This document shows positions 46,754-58,700 of a stretch of DNA of 64,000 bases, piece after piece. The first letter of the stretch is position 1, and each line of letters starts with the position of its first letter. The notes under the pieces were generated by a model that ran no database searches, was not told the origin of the DNA, and saw only the letters and a program-made list of their open reading frames with translations. The position numbers were made by a program, and so were the translations under genes. Source of the DNA: Liolophura sinensis (lineage: Eukaryota; Mollusca; Polyplacophora; Chitonida; Chitonidae); contig NC_088303.1 of the NCBI RefSeq assembly GCF_032854445.1, forward strand, positions 22,139,501 to 22,203,500, read 5' to 3'.

Positions 46754-49700
46754 CTATAACAATGTGTAATGATAATGATGGTAATATCTAAAAGTAAAAG
46801 TAAATGAAAATGTAAAATAGTGTAATAGTTTAATTTGAATTGCTCTGTTTAAACCTGACCACCTTCATGTACATGTACATAGAAGTAAAATATTTTCGAC
46901 TACAGAATGAATAGAAAAATCAGAATAAAAATAAATTGAAATATGGATAGAGATTTGAGATTTCTTATACAAATGCCGGCAGTTGTTTTGCATATTATGA
47001 TGATTTAATTATGTTTACGCATAGTAAGTGCTATATGTATTTTGGGATTTATAAAGCACGTTTGATGACTTATGAATGATTTCGATTACTTTGCGTTCAA
47101 CAGTTCAAAGAATTTATTTCACTGCTTGTATCATTAGTGTGAAGCGGTTATATGTAAAAATAATTTTAATTTTATCTTCTTAAAATTTATGGAACAACTC
47201 AAGAGAATCCAATTTAATTTTAATATTTGAGTTGATTGAAAAAATCATTTGTGAAATAATTTTTTGCCATTTGTTGTCAGACCTGTGTGCATACAACATT
47301 GCAAACACACGCAGATTATAACTTTGTGTTTTTTATTATTTTTGTCTGCATATTCCTTAAAATCTTATTTTTCACTCTTCTTTTAAATATGAAGGTATTA
47401 CAGTATATCAGTTAACGGTTAGAAACAGTCCTAATGATTTTCATTTGAAGATGGGCAAATGTAATTGAGTGTTACAGTTGTTGTTGGAGCTGATTAGGAA
47501 AGGTATCTCACAGGTCTCAACAACTCCACAAGCTATGCTGTAAGTGATCAAAGTTATAAGCTGTCATTTTTTTTTTCTCCTCACCCAGATCCGTCTGTTA
47601 AAAAAGCTGTTCCCAGTAAGTACAAAGTTGTTCCATGTGAATGTGGTATAAATGTTGCTGTTGTTGGAAAGAGAATTTGTCTCCGGCACGTTCGACCTGT
47701 TGCCCTGACTTTCCCTTCATTTCGACCTTTTGCCCATTGTTGGAGACTCTTATATTGTCTACCTTCCTCAACCCTTAAAAATGTAACTGTCAGTTTTCCT
47801 TCCTTTGTTTGATGAAGTAGTTGTTGTACTCCTTGTTGGTTCCTGTATTTCTGTTGTTCCTCTGTTGTTTTAGTGGAAGAGTACAGTACATTGTTTCTTC
47901 GTTTAAAGCACATTTTTTCACCTCACATACAGGTACTCTTTGACTCGCATTCATGCAGTGCTGATCATCTTTCACATAAATGATAAATATACTTACACTG
48001 ATTTCATTTGACACCTTACATATGAGTATTTCACTGAGATCTGTGGTGTGCATGCAATAACACAGTACCACCTCATTACCAAACTAATTGCACTGGTACT
48101 TTTTACTCTCTTAACACAATCCAAATTATGTACATATTAGACATTTATTCAAAACTTATTTCCGAAATTTGATCTTCTTACAGAGTTTATTTTGATAAAA
48201 ACAAATGTTGTATTATTGATGCTTTCTATATCAATACATTACCCATTACAATTCATTATAATTCAGTGCTTGAGGTGCTTCTAACATAAATAACACGACT
48301 GAAGTGTGTGCCAAGAAGTTAACCTACTCCCTAGATGATGGGACAGTCTTCTGACGGAAAATACACCATGATAAAACATGGAACTGAGCTATTTTACATG
48401 TACATGGCTGAGTGCTGGTCCTACTCGGTCTTCACATATCTAACAGTGCCATCAGAGTAACTATATCATTTAGGCATTGTCATTCAGATAGGCATTGAAG
48501 ATTTTGCTTAAATGTTTTCTGAACAGCTCATAGGAAAACATGAAACTTTGGAAGAGTTTAGAGCACGCTACACTATATCTTGTTACCATACAGAAAAATT
48601 CAAGGCTGAAAACTCTAGTGATATGCTAATACAAATGATTATTGCTTGGTGGAGAGGGGGCTGCTTGAACGCATCATTCCTGAAAACCACAGTCAAGATG
48701 ATGTCATGTACAGTGCAGTTGTAGATAAAGCCATTCAGTTGAATATCCAGCTCGATTTTTGCATTTTTTGCTTTATTGTGGAAAGCTGGTGGCTCTGTTT
48801 GGGTTTAGAGATGCATCCCGCTGTATGTCAGTTGCTTCCAATAATATATGCAAATGAGTGGGCTTTTGTACAGCTGATTGGTGGAGAAAAGCTCATGTAA
48901 TTTTACATGAAGGACTGGAAAAGTTTTCATTCCTATGAGTTTCAAACTGAAACACTTTGTTTGTCATATCTGTTGTGAATGCTAAGTAAAGTCTTACAAC
49001 CTTGACCTCTAACCTTTGACCTCCCTGTCTTACCTTGTTTTTCTGTACTTTGTGTTGTCTTCTCACCCAGTCCTTAATGGTGGAAAATGTGGATGCTTCT
49101 GTTCGTGGGAATGTGAGTAGACTCAGTAGCTCTTTCCCTATATAATGTAGCATTTGTTTCCAAGACTGTTATTCTGTCTTTTTGTCTGCGATATTAACTT
49201 CTCATGTTATTCATATACGTATATGTGACAGAATACTCATTGATTTATGTTTCATTCTAAACTCTTTTGACCTTCTCAGTTAGCAGACTTCTGTACTGAA
49301 TGTAAGCCGTGAATAGCCATGTTTGTTGTCAACAGTCAGGCCTCGTCAACCAATTAATTGGTAGATAAGCTGCCCATTCTCAGGCCTCAGGATGACACTG
49401 CACCGCCAGTATTTATTTCTGCATGTACATTCATGCACCAATGGTGAGCGGTGGTGACATGCTTGCATAATAAAGTCCTTAAAGTAATGTGAGCTAAACA
49501 AGGCACTGTACTGTCGAGCAGAAACAGTGGTGTAGTGTTAATTCATAGTATCTGCCACATGGTCTCAGATTGCAACCTTTTTTGTCCTTGAGGTGGCTTT
49601 CTGATTATAGTGATGAACTATAGTAAAAACTGTATTCTAGAAACGGTTAACACTACAGTACATATGATAAAACCACCTACTTTGTACCAGTACACTGTGA

Positions 49701-52700
49701 CCTGTGAAAGGAATTCACTCCAAGTTATACATCTTGTGTCATATACATGTAGCACATCGTGGATGACTTGGTATTCAAAACTGACAAACCTGTCATGCAA
49801 ATCTCGATAAAGAAGATCATTAAAGGTGAACAGCAAAGATTATTGATCTGAAACTGAAAGCTATACATGGTGACTATTGTAATATTTTCATGTATATTGT
49901 ATCTTATTTTTGGTCCAAAATGAACTGCACAAAGCTTGGCAGTGTTATTTGTCCAAAGTGCCTTGGTTTGTTCCTTGGAATGTTGTGCCGTTAAAGTGTC
50001 CCAGGTTGAATCATGTGCACTCCAGCGATGTCACAAAAACTGCCACATTGGTTATAAACAAAGAAAGACAGTCTTAAAGAAAGATCAAAAATGCTTGATG
50101 AGTTTTTTTCACAAGAAGAAAATGTCTTCCACAACCTCGTACAATAACAGAAGGAATCTCTTTATGCCAATTTTTGCGCAGTGTGAAAACTTTGCAGTTC
50201 ACCTTTAATTTCCTAGCATACATTTAAAACATACATGAAGTACTCTTCGTTTCTAAGTTGACAGACGAGGGTTAAAAGGGTAGGTTACAGGACCGAAACT
50301 TAGCTGTCAAGAAAATGTAGACTCTCGTGCCAGTTGTCAAAACTATGCAAACAAGTTGACAGACAATGTCATTGACAGAAATGTTGTGAGTAATTATTTC
50401 AAAAATTAGCCAGTATTTTATCTCTGTCCACTGTTGCAGTGTTAAGTTTGGTTTTGTCTCATCAGTGTACTGGGAAAACAGGACTAATTGTGTAAAGAAT
50501 TTTTATTACATTCTTTGGCATGCCAAGTGTATTAAAAGCTGTGTTGACAGAAATTGTTGTTAAATGTAAAATATGTCCTTGCTCATTGAGTTAGGATTTA
50601 TTTACATATAGTGTAAAGGTCACATTTGTTGATATTAATGTAAAAAAGTAACTGAATTGAATTCAAATGAAATCAGAAAGCCGTCTACACAATTCATCCG
50701 CATGAGGGTACAACAAGGATGTCTGCTGTAGTTACACTTATTCAAATCTGCTTTGAAACACATAAGGTTTCATACATTAGTAGAACTTTGTTGAAATTGA
50801 CCTTTGGTGCTTTACATATTTACATAAACTGCCAGAATTAATCCATATATGCCTGGATTTAGGTATTTGTGTACATTTTGTCTATGTAGTTTCCATTATT
50901 TCATCGCTTCTGGTTTATCGACTTCCTTTCTTTCAGCTCTGAATGTGTTCTGTGTTCTGATTAAAAGTGCTTGCTGTGTAGTGCTATCATATCAGAATGT
51001 GTCACTGTGATAGCTTTATTTATCTATACTTGGTTTTACTACCATTGCTTTATTAAAAAGCACCAGACTCTGTTAGTGCGGGCTGTTACAGTATATGAAC
51101 TCAAGTTCCATTGATTTCCTCCAATACCAACACATTTATACATAAATCTATATGTAATTACATATAACTTGTCTGTATCCATTATTGATGCCAACCTTCA
51201 GGGTCATATCTAATTAGAGCTCCAGAAAACATATGGACTCACTTACTTTTGACAACCAAACTGAAAAAGCTGTATTAAAAATAACAGGTAAATTATACAA
51301 GCATGTCATTAGTTTTCATTCAAATTTCTTTTGTTCAGAAAACTAACAAGCACCCAGAAAGCATCATTTTCAGTTGCATTTTGTAAAATTTCTTTATGCA
51401 CTGTCATAATGTCATGTTTAACGTTTTGGATAAAATCAAACTTTCAATCTCTAGATATGGCCCTGCTCTTGATCAGTCCTTACTTAATTTCCTTATGCTT
51501 GTTATTGAGATTAGTATTAAGCACATATATTTTCACTATATTAATCTTATTAATCTCCATCCATTCTGACAGTGACGTGAAAACAAACATGTAAATCCTT
51601 AGTTTTTACACAGATTTTGTATTGGCAGGGCGCCTGATGAGATCGCCATTTATGATTTTGTGTTGTTAGATGAGATCAACTACATGAACCAGCAAACAGT
51701 GGTGTATGGTGTGGCTGGGCTTGTCATCATTGCATGTGTCTTTGGCATGGCATTGCAGTGAGGCAGCACTTTAAGTGTGTATGCATTGAAACTGACCTGC
51801 TCATAGGGACACTGTATAAGTACTTGCACAAATGAAGCAATCAGAGTTATTAAATGTATGTTTCACTTAATCAGTATAGTTGTGAAAAAAATGACTTAAA
51901 TATGTGCAGGAGTTTGAAAGAAAAGTATTAATGTCTCCAAGCTGAATTTGGTCTTCTTCCATTATTTTGCAGATGAGACTGGGACTTCATATGAGTCCTA
52001 TGAAGAGGAGGCTGGTGCGAATTCACAGGATTCTGATCTTCTCACCAAACTCAACCTTAAACTACCCGTGTAAGTCTTTGAGTTTGTAGGCATTAAGTAC
52101 ATATTCAATGTCTTCAGGCCACAAGAGACCTGGGACCACCTGGACAGAGTGTTCACAACACATAAATCATGTAGCGTGGCAGACATGCAGTCTAGGCATT
52201 TTATTGCTCTGTTAGTTACATGTCTGTACTGTAACTACATGTATTCCAGTTTTGTGAAGTGAGCTCGGGACATGAGGTGGGCAGATGTGTATTTTTACAT
52301 AACCCCAAATCCAAATCGGAAGTTTTAAATCCTTCTCTTAAGATTAATGGAGCCTCCATGGCCAGGTGGTTAGTGTGCCAGCAAGGCGCAATGACCCAGA
52401 AGCCTCTCACCAGTGCCATCGCTGTGAGTTTATGGCCAACTCATGCTGGCTTCCTCTCCAGTGGGAAGGTATGTAAACCTGTGGATGGTTACACCTGGCT
52501 CTGCTCGGTTTCTTTTCACCATAATGCTGGCTGCCGTCGTATAAGTAAAACATTCCTAAGTACAGCGAACAATTTCAGTCAAAATCAAATCAAATAAAAC
52601 GCTGTCAGTTTTTCTAACAAGAATTCAAATTTTAAGAATTATTTTGTAAAGGCCATTGTTACAGGGCTGAATAATGACGGAAATTGTGGCAGACTTTGTT

Positions 52701-55700
52701 CTACACTTTACCTGTTGTATCATCATAAAAAAAGGAGGACTATGGGATACATTTTATATAGTGGAAAATTGAAATTCTTCAAAATGATGAAGACATTTAA
52801 ACTGAAACATGAACCTTCATAAGTCTATCTCATGAGATTTAAATATCACTCTAAAACATGGTTTGGCCTTTCATGAACCTCACCCCTCTTTAATATTTGA
52901 TGGGGACTTCCACCCCTCAATCAAGGTTTGTGAAAATCAGGATGTTGGGGATGTCCATGGCCGAGGGGGTTAGCACGCCAGCACGGCACTATGACCCAGG
53001 AACGCTCCACCAATGCGGTTGCTTTGAGTTGAAGTCCAGCTCATGCTGGCTTCCTCTCTGGCTGTATGTGTGAAGTATTCTTGAGTACGGCATAAAACTT
53101 CAGTGAAATAAATAAAAATAAATAAATGAAAATGACGATGGGCTTGTGCCAGTATTTAGCCTCACAAACTAGAATGACTCCGTTGTTGGTATGGATGTTT
53201 AATATAAAGAGGCTAGTGTTTTTGTCACTTCATTCTACAGCGTTCATTTGCGTTCTTTAACTGCTAGCCGACTTTTATCTCAGTGGTAAGTCATTCAGAA
53301 TGCTCTTGTGTGTGCCGTTTGTGTTTGTATTTGTTTTAGAATGAGTGTACCTATATCATAGATTTCAGCTATTCTGTAGACATTGGCCTATACAATTTTT
53401 ATGTGGTGTACATGTATTTGTCTTTAGCTTATGTGTTTATCATTATTTGCACTTGGCAGTTACCGTTATATATTCATGAATATATGCATGGCATCCAAGA
53501 TTTATTTATTTTTTTTAGTTTCTCTTTGCACAGCACATTATTGATTAATCTGTTCAGTGTGGGCATTGTGCATGGTGTATAAGAAATCTGTCACTTGGCA
53601 TTAGCCGATCACCCCGTCTAATTTTCGAAATTTTTTTGTGTGTCCTTCTTAATACTCTAATTTTTTATACAATATGTGATAACATTCCTCTCTAGTCATA
53701 TTTCATAAAAATGGAACTTCTATTAATTGCTTTAAAGATAAGCATCCCCAAAATGAAAATTTTTGGCTCAGAATAGAAAGATATAATTAAACCTTTTACA
53801 TTTAAAGTTGCCCTTGCATAACAGGCTATTATGGCTATTATGCCATTAGGGAAATGCCCGACATCTCATCCACTAGTGAAGGGGTATGCCATGAATTTAA
53901 AATACATGTTCATGCAGTCTTCTGATTAGATTGTTAAAAGCATTACAGCTCCCTGTTTAAGTAACACACGCACTGATGACCTTTGGTTTTTATCGAAGTG
54001 TTCTTTATTCCCTGGCTGACATAGTTGGTTTGAGGGTATACACAACGTCTTTGGTCTGTCTGTAGCCAAACTGTGTGTGTATATATATATGTATGTACAT
54101 ATATGACTAGTAACATCAGGGAGGGGATAGTGTACATTCAAGTTGTTGTTTCACATACATGAGCGCTTACAACCCGACGCAGTAATCTGGTTGAGTTGAG
54201 TTGCGTCAGGTCGGAAGCTTGTGTGTAAAGCTTTAACAGCCTTATTTCCTTACAGTATAATTATATGCATGAATTTTATGAAATAATTAACAATTCGTGG
54301 TCGCTTTGCATCAGCTGCAAAAGCCATGTGCATTTTGATGCAGTCACTTTGTCACCTAATCGTACAGTGTTGTATTTGTGTAAATGTTACAGATTCTTGT
54401 TATGAATGCCTTTTGTGTTGCATGAACACAAGTTATAGAGCGTACATATGTGGCACGCATGTGTTTAACACACACTTATAGAAAGTAGGGGATTTGAAGA
54501 ATTATGAAGACTGTCCCTTCATTTTGTGACAGAAATCTTTTGTAGAATTTTTGTGTCTTTGAGATATGTACATACTCATGTGCTGAGATTGTGAATACAT
54601 GTAGTCCAAAAAAGGCATCATAGGAAAATGTTTAACTGTTTAAGGGAAATATTTTCGATTCCTTGGAGAAGAGTATATAGCTGGGAATGACATGATTTGC
54701 CTGGAGAAAAGGTTCTGTTGACATGACTTTATGACGTTTTGGAATGTCTTACTTGAATACTTGAAATTTGGGGAAGTGTTCTTACGGACAAGGTTTCTGG
54801 CTAGAAAACATTTCATGTGGCACCATCGGGAAAATACCTAGACTGGAGAAAAATAAGCGATGAGCACATCATGTGTCACATCACGGAGTTGAAGAGCATG
54901 GTGGAATGATGTATTCCTTGGTCAGTAGACAAATATGCAATGTGTCAATGAAATTTCAGGTAAAGATACAGACATAATTATACATCTAGCATTGTGCAAT
55001 TATCATGATTGTAGGTTTCGAGTGTTCCTAGTTTGCACTCAGGGCAGTATATCACAAAAAAAGAGGTATGTTGTATGCCATGATGGAATTCCAACTAATT
55101 ACAGCCCTATTTTATTATGCTTTGTAATATATATATTCCTCTAGTGTGACTAAACTCTAGACCAGTTCAGACTGACAGCTAACAAACGTTCTTCATTTCT
55201 AAATGTACATTTGAAAGACACAGTATGTATAGTGATATATAAAACTGCACCTCACAATCAAGATACTTGTACACCTGTATCTGTAATTAACATTTCATTG
55301 GTATTAAGCGCTAACAGTTCCAAGCTTACATTTTCATTCTGGTAAATCATACAATACCATTGTGATCAGTAATTACATTTTCGTTTTAATAAAGCTGTAG
55401 CAATATTTTGATCAGTGGGTATGAATAACATTAGTATGCAGATGATTTATAGGTTTCACGTGTGTGGTGATCTCTCTTCATTGGTGGTGCAGCCAATTCT
55501 GTGTTGCTGAAGCTGTGTATTTTGTACCTGCACACCTGACAATCTCATCAATTTTAGCATAAAATATCAGGGACTTTCACACAATGTCGCATAATATTTG
55601 AGGTTTCTTTAGACTGACATTTTGTGTTTTGGAAACAAAGATTTAGTGGTCTGCCTAGATAAGGCCATGACTTGAGGAGTTAGCAGGTGCTTGCACATGT

Positions 55701-58700
55701 ACTTGAAGATGTCTCCAGTGTTATGGGTGCACATGTACTTGAAGATGTCTCCAGTGTTATCTAGTACAATCTCAGGAAGGGTAGCATGGATTGATAAATA
55801 TGTGTGTCATCATGAGTGCAGAAAGACCATGATGTTAAAGACGTTATTCTTCCTTGGCTATTATTACTAATAATGGTGCATATTTATTTGTTTATATGAG
55901 GAAAAGTTTTCTGCAGTATTCCAGAATATTTCACTGACCGAGCACTGGTCATTGGGTTGTGGGTTGAGTCATCTGAAGTTTTGAACTGAGCCAGAAGAAA
56001 CTGGTCTCGAAAAGGCTGACAAGCCAGAAATCTGGCAATAGCTATATTAGAAAATCTGTCAGATTACAATGATCAAGTGTAGGAAAGAATGAACACTGCC
56101 CAGTACACCATGATGTGCAACAATTTAACAAGGATCTCTATTTCCAAGCATCGCTCAATTGAACTTATCATTATCATTGATAAAAAAGATTAGTTAATTT
56201 CTTCATTTAATTGATGTTTAGCTTCACGGTCATATAAAGAAACATTTAAGTCAGTCACTATGTACTTCATTGCACATGCTCTGGAAAGTACATATAAAAT
56301 GTGGCTCTATAAAGAGGGTTTTGGGGTGAGTAGGACATTTTTTAAAGGGTTTTAAACAACTGTATGATGTCGCCTTCTTGAGGGCAAGTGACAATCTCAG
56401 CCATTGTCGTTGCAGTATCCAGTTGGTCACAGTTTAAGTATTATATGGGTCTTTTGTGCCCCTTCCTATTAACACTCCTGAAGAATTCTTAGACGTCCCT
56501 TAAACAGAATTATATCAAAGTAAAACTATTTATTGGTCATACTTTATGAGGATATTTTAAGTGTTTCCTGTATGTTTACGGTTATTGGTCAAGATAATTA
56601 AGTAACACTAAGCTGCCATTTCAAAGATTGGCGTTAATTATTTTGAATCTCAATGGTTTCAGGCCTATACCCAGAAAAAAGAAGAAACGGAAAGCGTTCA
56701 GCAAGTCACAGTCTTCCTCGCAGTGGGACTTAAATCTGAGTTTTAAAGATTTGAATGAAGTAACCATTTGTGGAGAGTTGAATTTGCATGGGAAGCTGAC
56801 ATGGAACAGGCGAATAGTCGCCGTAACTAACAGACGTTTGCTGTGTTACAAACCAGAGAAAATGGGCAAGCCTGCACTGGTGGTACAGCTTCCTGGTTAC
56901 CAGGCAACATATAATGAGCGGAAAGCCCGAAAGGATTTGAGATCTTACTTCACCATCCATTGGCAGAGAATTATGTATTTTTAGTGGACTTGATTGAGTG
57001 GGCACAATCATGGTGTGAGGTAAGATGAACGGCCTCTCAGTTTTATTGTATTCGTCTCCTCAATGCTTAACAGTTTAATTTGTACGAAAAAAAATGCTGT
57101 ATTTCTATTTTACGTATTAGTGCTATTTTCTCAACAGTTAATTAGTATAGGGTCCTCCGTGGCTGAGACGGTTAGCGTCCCATTGCGGCGCATTGAACTA
57201 GGAGCACTCACCAACGGTCGCTGTCTCTAGTCAGCTTCCTCTCTGGCAGTGTGTGGGTATTCCAGCAACCTGCAGATGCTTTAGTATAAGTAAAATATTC
57301 TTGAGTATGGCATAAAACACAAATCAAGTATATAAATAAATAAATTATTTAGTGTATGTATGGAGTTCATTGTGAAAATAATTTACATTGCTGTAAATTT
57401 AAATTTATATGTAAAATGCTCTTGAAAGTTTCAGATTGCATACAGAATGGTTACATCATATAATAGCCAGTGTATTAACATTTGTGCAATACAGAAAGGC
57501 ATGTACTGGCATGAGAGAACTTACACTGTTTGTTGTTGTTGTTTTGCAGTACATCAGGCTGCAGCAGATGGGAGAGAAGCCCCGGGGAGAGTGTTGCGTC
57601 TGTACCGCCATTCTGGTTCCTTCCTTACAGACGTGATGTATCGCAAGGTCAGTTGGCAAGTGGTGATTTGTGTGAAAAATGAGTTCATGTCACTCGCTGC
57701 TTAGAAATGACTCGAGACAAAGGCCGCATTAGCCCAATAACATGTCAAATTATTTATAACAATATAGAAAGGATAAAATATTTAAAACATCAACATATTG
57801 AACCACAAATTTGCAATTGAGATTCAGCAGTAATTAAGGTAAGCCTGTATGTTTAGAAAAACTTAAGTTAGTTTTTAGATCTAGGTGCGGGATTGACTTT
57901 CATGCATAATCACGTGAGATCTGTAATATTGGAGTGTAGACTGTAAACAAGAATTTCTGATATTCTAGGTCTGTCTGGCTGAGAGGCCGTACGGGGAACG
58001 TCTGCCATCAACTTGCGGATGGTCGTTGCTTTCTCCAGGCTCTGCGTGGTTTTCTCCCACCATAATGCAGTCGTAGAAGTGAGATATTCTTGAGTACGCG
58101 TAAAAGACCAACCAAATAGATAAATAAATGTCTGGCTGAGAAAAGCCAGTAGTGCACCTTAATGAGTTTTTTAGGGGTTTGTTTAATTAGTTTTTTCAAC
58201 AACATGCACCTAGAGAAACCTTTCAGATGCAAGGAATTATGGGATATGCATCTAAGTATACTGTGTGGAAAATGCACGTGAAACTAAAGTTACCATTGTC
58301 TGTGCCATTGGTGTCATAATAAGTATAGATTTAACTGTGGATCAAATTTGCCATGTTGTTGTTGTCAGGGAGAGGCTTGCTCTGCATCTAGCACGTCCAT
58401 CGCTAGTAGTGATGCAGGGAGCGAAGTTGGATCATACGGCCCAGGTAGTAAGAGAGGTGAGTAAGCAAAGACATATCACATGAGAATCTATAATGGCTCT
58501 TGGGCGTCGTATTACTGAAAAAGTTTTAAGTACAGCACAAACCCAAAGGCAAGCATACATATACATACATACATACATACATAAGAATCACAGGTTTTAC
58601 ACCTGCTTACTCACAGTTGACACACTTCAGCTGGTTAGATATTCCATCAGTCCCATGAAGTAAGGATGATGGAATTGTCTGCAAAGGAATTCTAATATAT

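Larger units (their letters stand above)
43898..51972. other. AFAP1-family intron 5, 8.1 kb, rich in candidate alternative exons
   Basis: Separates the proline-rich exon from the SYESYEEE exon. Holds candidate exons at 47589-47615, 49071-49112 and 51629-51761, a possible decayed coding fragment at 48512-48765, two foldback MITEs, a MITE terminal fragment, a complete SINE-B and a (TA)n tract. Confidence 0.7.
52070..56662. other. AFAP1-family intron before PH1, 4.6 kb
   Basis: Holds two SINE-A copies (52348-52599, 52946-53128), a candidate 45-nt cassette exon (53241-53285) and a 36-bp duplication (55693-55760). A weak tail-like trace of SINE-A near 55.9 kb is too degenerate to annotate. Confidence 0.65.
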
